Shown: piece after piece, positions 1 through 5,546 of the stretch | Layout: each line of letters starts with the position of its first letter | How positions within the stretch are numbered: position 1 is the stretch's first letter | NCBI GenBank assembly: GCA_001751225.1 | Contig: MAXT01000220.1 | Location: 1 to 6,956, forward strand | Origin: Desulfuromonadales bacterium C00003107 | Lineage (GTDB): Bacteria; Desulfobacterota; Desulfuromonadia; Desulfuromonadales; Syntrophotaleaceae | Direction: 5' to 3' | DNA: 6,956 nt | Position numbers and translations under genes: made by a program | The notes under the pieces: model-generated | What the model saw: the letters and a program-made list of their open reading frames with translations, nothing else | Databases searched by the model: none | What the model was told of the DNA's origin: nothing

Positions 1-75
1 GGAGTCGACGACGAAGCGGCTTGGCTTAAATATCGTGACGTAGGAAAATCGATCCGACGATCCCCGAGACAGTAA
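1..75 (+). other. Possible 3' end of a convergent plus-strand gene (uncertain)
   Basis: Two plus-strand frames are open from the window edge. Frame 1 runs to a TAA at 73-75 (ending ...KSIRRSPRQ) and frame 2 runs to a TAG at 41-43 (ending ...LGLNIVT). Either could be the tail of a gene converging on dapL and sharing the hairpin at 98-121, which also has a short T run on its plus-strand side. The piece is too short to assign a family or choose a frame, and it may be non-coding. No gene start is visible in bases 1-95 on the minus strand. Confidence 0.2.
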
Positions 76-95
76 TCCGGCTGCTGGCCGCTAAC

Positions 96-122
96 AAAAA
101 GGCGGCCTTGCGGCCGCCTTTC
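96..122 (-). terminator. Rho-independent terminator after dapL
   Basis: The arms GGCGGCC (101-107) and GGCCGCC (112-118) are perfectly complementary around a 4-base loop. Flanking AAA (98-100) and TTT (119-121) extend the stem to 10 bp. Read on the minus strand, the hairpin is followed by five T (complement of A 96-100), the form of an intrinsic terminator. It begins about 20 bases past the dapL stop and so ends the dapL transcript. The plus-strand side also has a short T run (119-121, then CGTT), so it may work weakly in both directions. Confidence 0.9.
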
Positions 123-141
123 GTTCATATCAGCCCCTGAA

Positions 142-1374
142 TCAGGCCAGATTTTCTTTGATGCGTTTAACGGCTTCGATGACGTTGTCCCGATCACCGA
201 AAGCTGAAAGCCGGTAGTAGCCTTCGCCACTGGGACCAAAGCCGCTGCCGGGGGTGCCGACCACGTGGCACTCGGAGAGCAGCTTGTCGAAAAAGTCCCA
301 ACTGCTCATGGCACCCGGTGTCTTGAGCCAGATATAGGGGGCGTTGATACCGCCGTAAACGGTCAGGCCGGCGGCTTTCAGACCCTCACGAATGAGGCGG
401 GCATTCTCCATGTAGTAGTCGATGGTCTCCTGAATCTGAGCCCAGCCTTCGTCGGAATAGACGGCTGCGGCAGCCTTCTGCACCGGGTAGGAGACGCCGT
501 TGAATTTAGTCGACTGACGGCGGTTCCACAGCTTGTTGAGGGAGGATAACTCACCGTCGGCGGTACGGGCCATCAGGGCCTCTGGCACCACGGTGAGGGC
601 GCAACGCACGCCAGTAAAGCCGGCAGTCTTGGAGAAGCTGCGGAATTCGATGGCACATTTTTCTGCGCCTTCGATCTCGTAGATGGAGCGAGGAATTCCC
701 GGTTCGGTAATGAAGGCCTCATAGGCGGCGTCGTAAAACAGCACTGCCTCGTTAGCCAGGGCATAGTCGACCCACTTCTGCAAATTCTCTTTGGTGGCTA
801 CGGTGCCAGTCGGGTTGTTGGGGTAGCAGAGGTAAACGATGTCGACCTTTTCCGTGGGAATGGCCGGGGTGAAGCCGTTCTCCTCAGTGCAGGGCAGGTA
901 GACCATGCCTTCGTAGTAGCCCTTTTCGTCGGCTTCGCCGGTGCGGCCGATCATGACATTGGTGTCGTTATAGACCGGATAGACCGGATCGCAGATAGCC
1001 ACCTTATTGTCGAGGGCGAAGATGTCGAGGATATTGGCGCAGTCGCATTTGCTACCGTCGGAGATGAAGATCTCCGAGGCCTTCAAAGAGACACCCAGGG
1101 GCTTGTAGGCCTTCTCGATGAGGGTGTCGATGAGGAACTTGTAGCCCTGCTCGGGACCGTAGCCCATGAAGGAATCCCCTTGGGTCAGGTTGTCCACCGC
1201 TTTATGAAAAGCGTCGATAACCACCGGAGCCAGAGGTTGGGTGACATCGCCGATGCCGAGTTTGATAACCTTAGCTTCAGGGTTGGCGTCGGTAAAGACT
1301 TTGACCCTGCGGCCGATTTCGGGAAACAGGTAGCCGGCCTTGAGCTTGAGATAGTTGTCGTTTAAACGTGCCAC
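142..1374 (-). CDS. dapL: LL-diaminopimelate aminotransferase (DapL)
   Basis: DapL is a cytoplasmic PLP enzyme that converts tetrahydrodipicolinate and glutamate directly to LL-2,6-diaminopimelate and 2-oxoglutarate, so no succinylated or acetylated intermediates are needed. The protein has 410 residues, the usual family length, in fold-type I aminotransferase layout. NNPTG is at 186-190, YDAAYEAF at 214-221 gives the cofactor-contacting Asp215, [12 protein letters not shown] at 246-257 gives the Schiff-base Lys249, and YYRLSAFG at 386-393 gives the carboxylate-binding Arg388. The N-terminal [17 protein letters not shown] is typical of DapL rather than of general aspartate aminotransferases. 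The start is GTG (1372-1374), supported by GGAGGA six bases upstream and by alignment of [11 protein letters not shown] to the family start; the stop is TGA. dapL is the last gene of the lysine cluster, set off from dapB by 250 bases, so it may be partly independently transcribed. Nothing looks broken. Confidence 0.96.
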   Translation of the reverse strand: MARLNDNYLKLKAGYLFPEIGRRVKVFTDANPEAKVIKLGIGDVTQPLAPVVIDAFHKAVDNLTQGDSFMGYGPEQGYKFLIDTLIEKAYKPLGVSLKASEIFISDGSKCDCANILDIFALDNKVAICDPVYPVYNDTNVMIGRTGEADEKGYYEGMVYLPCTEENGFTPAIPTEKVDIVYLCYPNNPTGTVATKENLQKWVDYALANEAVLFYDAAYEAFITEPGIPRSIYEIEGAEKCAIEFRSFSKTAGFTGVRCALTVVPEALMARTADGELSSLNKLWNRRQSTKFNGVSYPVQKAAAAVYSDEGWAQIQETIDYYMENARLIREGLKAAGLTVYGGINAPYIWLKTPGAMSSWDFFDKLLSECHVVGTPGSGFGPSGEGYYRLSAFGDRDNVIEAVKRIKENLA

Positions 1375-1380
1375 AGATAA

Positions 1381-1386
1381 TCCTCC
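1381..1386 (-). promoter_or_regulatory. Ribosome binding site supporting the GTG start of dapL
   Basis: On the minus strand GGAGGA lies six bases before GTG at 1374. This fixes the rare start codon, since no ATG lies at a suitable distance. The sequence just before it (AAACTGGAGG) resembles the sites in front of argH and dapA. Confidence 0.8.
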
Positions 1387-1477
1387 AGTTTGTTTGTATA
1401 ATTCAGAGGGAATACGTTCAGTTCGAATTCCTATGATTTAAATTGGTTAGACCCTTGGCTGAAGCTGCGAAGGGAAC

Positions 1478-1574
1478 AAAAAAAATATTTTACCGCAGAG
1501 TACGCTGAGAAAAGAAAAAGACAGATTTCCCTGGGCTTCTCTGCGTTCTCTAGTGAGCGAAGCGAACGGGCGGT
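1478..1574 (-). terminator. Possible hairpin plus T-tract terminator after dapB
   Basis: Read in the direction of dapB transcription, the inverted repeat is followed by TAAAATA and then eight T (complement of 1478-1485). This resembles an intrinsic terminator and could reduce read-through from dapA-dapB into dapL. Against it, the stem carries an 18-base bulge and two mismatches, and the T run starts about seven bases beyond the stem. Treat it as a candidate only. Confidence 0.3.
1492..1574. repeat. Imperfect inverted repeat, likely dispersed intergenic element
   Basis: The left arm 1492-1511 (ACCGCAGAG...GAGAA) is complementary to a right arm in two parts, 1537-1551 (TTCTCTGCGTTCTCT) and 1570-1574 (GCGGT). 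Eighteen of 20 positions pair; the mismatches are at 1501 and 1506. The right arm is interrupted by an 18-base one-sided segment at 1552-1569 (AGTGAGCGAAGCGAACGG). The loop is 1512-1536. From memory, 'CTCTGCGT...CTCTGCGGT' units are common as dispersed intergenic repeats in Desulfuromonadia and other bacteria, and GTGAGCGAAGCGAACGGGCGGTGAA is a familiar variant end. Only one copy is present here, so its dispersed nature is inferred. Confidence 0.6.
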
Positions 1575-1624
1575 GAAAAACAGATTTTGAGATTTTCACT
1601 TTACGCTGCAACAGCCATGATTAT

Positions 1625-2428
1625 TTAGTTCAGTCCCAGAATGTCCTGCATATCATAAATGCCAGGTTGTTGAGCGTCGATCCAGCCGGCGGCCCGCACT
1701 GCACCACGAGCGAACATATCGCGGCTCATTGCCCGGTGGGTAATCTCGATGCGCTCGCCCATGCCGATGAAGTAGACAGTATGCTCGCCGACAATATCGC
1801 CACCGCGTACGGTCTGCATGCCGATTTCGTCCTTGGTGCGGGCGCCGCACATCCCTTCGCGATGGTAGACAGCGCTCTGCTGATAGTCGCGACCGAGGGC
1901 ATCGGCGACGATCTCACCCATGCGTACCGCGGTGCCGCTCGGCGAGTCCTTCTTCTGATTGTGATGTAGTTCGACAATTTCCACGTCGAAGCCGTCGCCA
2001 AGAATTTTGGCGGCATCCTTAAGGATCTTGAAACAGGCGTTAACGCCGACGCTCATGTTGGGCGCTAGTACCACCGGAATTTGTTCGGCAAATTTCTCTG
2101 CAGCCGCTCTCTGTTCTGGGGTAAAACCGGTGGAGCCAATAACCATTTTCTTGCCAAGGCGGGCGCACACTTCGAGGTTTTTCAGGGTCACCTCGGGGAA
2201 GGTGAAATCGATGAGAACCTCGGCGTCCTGCAGGGCCTGTTCGTGGCTGTCGGTGATAGTGACGCCAAGGGGGCCGCAGCCGGCGATACTTCCGGCGTCC
2301 TGGCCGAGCATTTCGTGGCCGGCCATTTCCAGCGCGCCGGCCAGCTCCAGGCCTTCGCTTTCTTTGATGGCGGTGATGATGCGGCCGCCCATACGTCCGG
2401 CAGCGCCGTTAACGGCAATTTTAACCAT
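1625..2428 (-). CDS. dapB: 4-hydroxy-tetrahydrodipicolinate reductase (DapB)
   Basis: DapB reduces hydroxy-tetrahydrodipicolinate (the DapA product) to tetrahydrodipicolinate with NAD(P)H in the cytoplasm; its product is the substrate of DapL encoded downstream. The protein has 267 residues, normal for the family. The N-terminal Rossmann motif NGAAGRMG is at 7-14, and VIGSTGFT at 97-103 follows the cofactor domain. The signature ELHHNQKKDSPSGTA at 153-167 contains the catalytic pair matching E. coli His159/Lys163 (His155 and Lys159 here). The frame is open upstream to 2557, but ATG at 2426-2428 is the start: it gives the family N-terminus MVKIAVNGAAGRMG, and GGGGAGG sits five bases before it, whereas the longer form would run 97 bases into dapA. 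The stop is TAA. The position matching E. coli Arg39, a contact for the NADPH phosphate, is Met35, while the preceding Glu34 is kept. The gap to dapA is 32 bases, so cotranscription is likely. Confidence 0.96.
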   Translation of the reverse strand: MVKIAVNGAAGRMGGRIITAIKESEGLELAGALEMAGHEMLGQDAGSIAGCGPLGVTITDSHEQALQDAEVLIDFTFPEVTLKNLEVCARLGKKMVIGSTGFTPEQRAAAEKFAEQIPVVLAPNMSVGVNACFKILKDAAKILGDGFDVEIVELHHNQKKDSPSGTAVRMGEIVADALGRDYQQSAVYHREGMCGARTKDEIGMQTVRGGDIVGEHTVYFIGMGERIEITHRAMSRDMFARGAVRAAGWIDAQQPGIYDMQDILGLN

Positions 2429-2433
2429 AGTTT

Positions 2434-2451
2434 CCTCCCCGGTTTGACCGG
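2434..2451 (-). promoter_or_regulatory. dapB ribosome binding site with adjoining small hairpin
   Basis: On the minus strand CCGGT-CAA-ACCGG (complement of 2439-2451) can form a 5-bp stem. Its 3' arm contributes the first two G of GGGGAGG (2434-2440), the dapB ribosome binding site. The core GGAGG stays outside the stem, so any effect on dapB translation would be modest. The binding site decides the dapB start at 2428. Confidence 0.45.
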
Positions 2452-2460
2452 TATCTGTGC

Positions 2461-3339
2461 TTAAACGATCAGGTCGTGACGGGCCATGACCGTTTTCAGT
2501 TGTTTGACACTCTGCGGTTGCATGGTGACCAGGGGCAGACGCACCCCGGCTTTGCAAAGGTTCATCAGTTCAAGAGCGGCCTTGACCGGGGTCGGATTCG
2601 ACTCGATGAACATGATGTTGTGAATATCGAGTAGGTCAAAGTGCTTCTGTCGAGCGTCCTCCCAGTGGCCGTCTTCAATGGCGGCAACCAAAGCTCTGAC
2701 CGCCGCTGGCATGATGTTGGCGGTAACCGAGATCACCCCCTTGGCGCCGACGGACATGAAGGGCAGGGTCAGGCTGTCGTCACCGGACAGGATGGCGAAC
2801 CCCTCGCCGGTACGGGCCAGGATCTCGCCGGCCTGATTGACGCCGCCGGAGGCATCTTTGAGGCCGATGACGTTGGGTAACTCTGCAAGACGTACGGTGG
2901 TCTCCACAGCCAGGTTGATGCCGGTGCGACCGGGGACGTTGTATAGCATCTGAGGCAGGGCAATCTGTTCCGCCACGGTCTTGAAATGCTGGTAGAGACC
3001 CTCTTGGGAGGGCTTATTGTAGTAGGGGGTGATGAGCAGCGCGCCGTCCGCACCCGCCGCCTTGGCTGCATTGGTCAGTTCAATAGCTTCGCGGGTGGAG
3101 TTGGAGCCAGTGCCCGCCAGAATCGGCACCCGTTTGTTGACCTGCGCAACACAGGCACGAATGACTTCTGTGTGCTCCTGATGATCGAGGGTTGCCGCCT
3201 CGCCGGTACTGCCGCAGGGTACGATGCCATCAGTGCCGTTCTCGATCTGGAACTCGACAAGTTGCCGAAATGCCTCCTCGTCAAAGCGCCCCTCATTGTC
3301 GAAGGGAGTGACGATGGCCACGATAGATCCTCTGAACAT
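2461..3339 (-). CDS. dapA: 4-hydroxy-tetrahydrodipicolinate synthase (DapA)
   Basis: DapA condenses pyruvate with L-aspartate-4-semialdehyde, the entry step of the diaminopimelate/lysine pathway, in the cytoplasm. It has 292 residues, the same as the E. coli enzyme, and numbering matches residue for residue at key sites. Lys161 (GLKDASG) forms the pyruvate Schiff base, Tyr133 and Arg138 lie in YNVPGRTG, Tyr106-Tyr107 in TPYYNKP, and GSTGE at 43-47 supplies the hydroxyl pair (Ser44 in place of the usual Thr44, plus Thr45). Residues that line the lysine feedback site in E. coli (His53, His56, Asn80, Glu84, Tyr106) are all present, suggesting, by inference, inhibition by lysine. ATG at 3337-3339 has GGAGG eight bases upstream; the stop is TAA. 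It lies 73 bases after lysA and 32 bases before dapB. The lysA-dapA gap shows no convincing terminator or promoter. Confidence 0.97.
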   Translation of the reverse strand: MFRGSIVAIVTPFDNEGRFDEEAFRQLVEFQIENGTDGIVPCGSTGEAATLDHQEHTEVIRACVAQVNKRVPILAGTGSNSTREAIELTNAAKAAGADGALLITPYYNKPSQEGLYQHFKTVAEQIALPQMLYNVPGRTGINLAVETTVRLAELPNVIGLKDASGGVNQAGEILARTGEGFAILSGDDSLTLPFMSVGAKGVISVTANIMPAAVRALVAAIEDGHWEDARQKHFDLLDIHNIMFIESNPTPVKAALELMNLCKAGVRLPLVTMQPQSVKQLKTVMARHDLIV

Positions 3340-3412
3340 GTCTGGTTCCTCCAGTATTTGCGAATCAATTGGACGCGTGTTGCCACCGAAGTTCCGGAGG
3401 CAGGCAGCGGGC

Positions 3413-4666
3413 TCAGATCCCGTCCGGGATACATTCCCCCTTGATCAGGTCGTCATAGGTTTCCCGCTGGCGGATCACCAGAACCTGGTCACCCTTGACC
3501 ATCACCTCTGGGGTGCGAGGCCGACTGTTGTAGTTGGAGGCCATGGTAAAACCGTAAGCCCCGGCTGAGGTGACGGCCAACAGTTCGCCCTGTTTGAAGA
3601 CCGGTATTTCCCGGTCCTGAGCGAGAAAATCGCCCGACTCGCAGATCGGTCCAACCACATCGGCAACCATTCGTTCGCTGGTTGAGCGGTCTACCGGTTC
3701 GATGCCCTGATAAGAGCCATAAAGGGCTGGTCGGGCCAGGTCGTTCATAGCCGCATCGACGATGACAAAGTTTTTTGCTTCGCCTTCCTTGACGTACAGA
3801 ACCTTGGCAGCAAGAATGCCGGCGTTGCCGACCATCATCCGGCCTGGTTCGAAGATCAGGGTTACATCCAGACCGTCGGTGGCTTCGATGATCGCCTTGG
3901 CGTAATCGGCAGGGCTCGGTGGTTCTTCGTCATCATAGGTGATTCCCAGGCCGCCGCCCAAATCGAGATACTTGATGGCGAAGCCTTCTTGTTTCAGTAT
4001 CTCGACCAGTTCGCGAATCTTTTTGATGGCATCGACAAAGGGGGATAGTTTGGTCAGCTGACTGCCGATGTGGCAATCGACACCAATTACCTCCAGGTTA
4101 GGCATGGCAGCGGCGCGGCGGTAATCTTCCAGCGCCTGGCTGATGTTGATACCGAACTTGGCCTGTTTCATCCCCGTGGAGATGTAGGGGTGGGTTTGGG
4201 GATCGACATCGGGATTGACGCGAATGGCGATACCGGCCTTCTTGCCGAGCCGCCCGGCAACCCGGTCGATGGTCTCCAGCTCCTGAGGCGATTCGACGTT
4301 AAACATCAGGATGCCGGCCTTGAGGGCTGCTTCGATTTCCGGCTCGGTTTTGCCTACGCCGGAATAGACAATTTTTTGAGGATCGCAGCCGACTTGCTGA
4401 GCGCGAAACAGTTCCCCGCCGGAAACCATGTCAAAGCCTGCGCCGAGAGTAACAAAGGTCTTGAGTACAGCTAGATTGCTGTTGGCTTTGATGGAATAAC
4501 AAACGATATGGGGGACGCTGGCAAAGGCTGAAGTGAAGGCCTCCATATGGCGGCTCAGAGTGGCATGGGAATAGAGGTAGAAGGGGGTGCCAACCTGGGC
4601 GGCGATATCCTTGACGGCAACCTCTTCGCAATAAAGGTCGTTTCCCTGGTACTGAAAGTGGTTCAT
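3413..4666 (-). CDS. lysA: Diaminopimelate decarboxylase (LysA)
   Basis: LysA decarboxylates meso-2,6-diaminopimelate to L-lysine, the last pathway step, using PLP bound in an alanine-racemase-like barrel. The protein has 417 residues, usual for the family. CYSIKANSN at 56-64 carries the PLP Lys60, CHIGSQ at 198-203 supplies the conserved His199, DLGGGLG at 235-241 and EPGR at 273-276 bind the phosphate and substrate, CESGDFLA at 342-349 provides the catalytic Cys342 that acts across the dimer, and AGAYGFTMASNYN at 368-380 is the C-terminal barrel motif. ATG at 4664-4666 is preceded by AGGAG with a seven-base gap; the stop is TGA. The 111-base gap from the lipoprotein gene, with AT-rich sequence and a palindrome, suggests that lysA may begin its own transcription unit with dapA and dapB behind it. 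The meso substrate requires DapF, which is not in this window. Confidence 0.97.
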   Translation of the reverse strand: MNHFQYQGNDLYCEEVAVKDIAAQVGTPFYLYSHATLSRHMEAFTSAFASVPHIVCYSIKANSNLAVLKTFVTLGAGFDMVSGGELFRAQQVGCDPQKIVYSGVGKTEPEIEAALKAGILMFNVESPQELETIDRVAGRLGKKAGIAIRVNPDVDPQTHPYISTGMKQAKFGINISQALEDYRRAAAMPNLEVIGVDCHIGSQLTKLSPFVDAIKKIRELVEILKQEGFAIKYLDLGGGLGITYDDEEPPSPADYAKAIIEATDGLDVTLIFEPGRMMVGNAGILAAKVLYVKEGEAKNFVIVDAAMNDLARPALYGSYQGIEPVDRSTSERMVADVVGPICESGDFLAQDREIPVFKQGELLAVTSAGAYGFTMASNYNSRPRTPEVMVKGDQVLVIRQRETYDDLIKGECIPDGI

Positions 4667-4777
4667 GGGATCTCTCCTGAAATTCGCTAGCGAAACTATG
4701 AAAAAAGTAAGCGATTGAATATATATTAATGGCCCGAAACCGAGCAGGTAATGCTTAACACAAGCCCGTCGGGGATG
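4667..4777 (-). promoter_or_regulatory. lysA upstream region: possible promoter, AT-rich element and palindrome
   Basis: This 111-base gap contains an AT-rich core on the minus strand (ATTAATATATATTCAAT, complement of 4714-4730). TATATT there differs from the -10 consensus at one position, and AATATATATT is itself a palindrome. No good -35 hexamer lies 16-18 bases upstream, so the promoter call is weak. Nearer lysA is a perfect 12-base palindrome at 4683-4694. I see neither a lysine riboswitch fold (the gap is too short) nor a hairpin followed by a T run that would end the upstream transcript. Confidence 0.35.
4683..4694. repeat. Perfect 12-base palindrome TTCGCTAGCGAA before lysA
   Basis: TTCGCTAGCGAA is its own reverse complement. 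It lies about five bases upstream of the lysA AGGAG site on the minus strand, and about 24 bases downstream of the AT-rich -10-like element. As RNA it could form only a short stem (UUCG/CGAA with a 4-base loop), so a binding site for a dimeric repressor is at least as plausible. No regulator is identified and the role is unproven. Confidence 0.4.
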
Positions 4778-5542
4778 TCAAAAACCGCCCTGCGGGGTAA
4801 TGACCAAGCTGTCGGAAAGTGCGCTTTCCAGCACCCGTTCGGCCTGCCGCGCGACAGTGCGGATGGCATAGACGTAGCTGCGGCCTGTTTCAAAACCGCT
4901 ATCCACAAAACGCGGCTGGTTGAGCAGCTCTTGGTTGCGGGGAGCGGCATCAAAGGCCCGTCCGGGACGACGGCGATAGACCTGGTAGCCGAGGAGTTCC
5001 ATATCCGCAGGTAACGCCACGGTTTGCCAGCTGAGCAGTAGGTCGCCATTTTGGCGCTCGGCTTTGGGCGCGGCGGGAGCGGGAGGCGGCACTGCCAGGG
5101 TCTGACGTCGCTCGATGGATGGTCCGTCCTGACCCCAGCGATTAAAGGGGACTACTTTGTAGCTATAGCCCAGGCCAGGCTCAAGGTCGGTGTCGAGGAG
5201 AAACAGTTGGCCGTTGCGGCGCTGGGTATGTCCCAGGTAGTCGAGTTCTACCAGCCGCCACAGAGGTGCATTGTCCCGACAGTCTGGGCAGTCTTCTGCG
5301 GGATCGAAGCTCTGACGATAGACGCGGAACCCGGCCAGATCGGTCAACTCGCTGCCATCCTGATTGCGGCGGGGCTGGCTCCAGCTGAGCAGCAAAGCGT
5401 CGCCCTGCTGGTGCAGGGTCATCTCCGGCGGCGCCGCTGGGAACGGTTGCGCCAGGGGCCGTACCGGGCCCTTGGTGCCGCAGCCGGCCAGCAGAAACAG
5501 AAAAGCCAGCATCAGGACAATGGGGCGCAATCGACGATTCAT
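4778..5542 (-). CDS. Outer-membrane-type lipoprotein, LptM-like N-terminus with two FN3-like domains
   Basis: This is a predicted lipoprotein of unknown function, 254 residues long. The N-terminus MNRRLRPIVLMLAFLFLLAGC is a lipoprotein signal with lipobox Leu18-Ala19-Gly20-Cys21. Asp is absent at +2, so sorting to the outer membrane is expected. The following GCGTKGPVRPL matches the conserved start of LptM/YifL/LppL small lipoproteins (GCGxKGPLyxP). Two regions with fibronectin-III character follow, about 38-150 (LLLSWSQP...GFRVYR...YSYKVVPFN) and about 152-250 (LLLSWQTV...GYQVYR...YVYAIRTV). Cys85-Pro-Asp-Cys88 sits in a loop of the first. The frame is open further upstream into argH, but ATG at 5540-5542 gives the signal peptide directly. 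It lies four bases after the argH stop, behind a weak AAAGGG, so translational coupling to argH is likely. A lipoprotein of the same start motif also precedes lysA in Pseudomonas (lppL). The domain calls are from pattern only. Confidence 0.85.
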   Translation of the reverse strand: MNRRLRPIVLMLAFLFLLAGCGTKGPVRPLAQPFPAAPPEMTLHQQGDALLLSWSQPRRNQDGSELTDLAGFRVYRQSFDPAEDCPDCRDNAPLWRLVELDYLGHTQRRNGQLFLLDTDLEPGLGYSYKVVPFNRWGQDGPSIERRQTLAVPPPAPAAPKAERQNGDLLLSWQTVALPADMELLGYQVYRRRPGRAFDAAPRNQELLNQPRFVDSGFETGRSYVYAIRTVARQAERVLESALSDSLVITPQGGF

Positions 5543-5546
5543 GGCA

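Larger units (their letters stand above)
1375..1624 (-). other. dapB-dapL intergenic region (250 bases)
   Basis: This is the longest gene-free stretch in the window. From the dapB side it holds about 50 bases of AT-rich spacer (1575-1624), an imperfect inverted repeat (1492-1574), an A8 run that reads as T8 on the minus strand (1478-1485), and about 100 bases leading to the dapL ribosome binding site. I searched the last part for a minus-strand promoter. TATACA (plus 1396-1401) is the best -10-like hexamer, but it has no good -35 and would leave a very short leader, so I do not call a promoter. I see no open reading frame with a ribosome binding site. Confidence 0.6.

Noticed and set aside
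265..549. Plus-strand open frame opposite dapL
   Set aside because: It is a shadow of dapL codon structure in GC-rich DNA, without a convincing ribosome binding site or family motif.
2007..2464. Two overlapping plus-strand open frames opposite dapB
   Set aside because: Both are antisense to a clearly coding gene and have low-complexity Ala/Ser-rich translations; they are shadows.
2429..2557. N-terminal extension of dapB by 43 residues, from a start at 2557
   Set aside because: The extension overlaps the end of dapA by 97 bases and reads as low-quality sequence. The inner ATG at 2428 has a strong ribosome binding site and gives the family N-terminus MVKIAVNGAAGRMG.
3340..3412. Hairpin in the lysA-dapA gap (CCTCCG...CGGTGG on the minus strand)
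   Set aside because: The stem is only 6 bp with a central U-U mismatch and there is no T run after it, so it is not a credible terminator or regulatory fold.
2986..3568. Plus-strand open frames opposite dapA and the end of lysA
   Set aside because: They are antisense to intact conserved genes, span the intergenic gap by chance, and match no family I recognise.
4667..4777. Lysine riboswitch (L box) upstream of lysA
   Set aside because: The gap is only 111 bases, shorter than the usual lysine aptamer of about 170 bases or more, and shows no multi-helix pattern.
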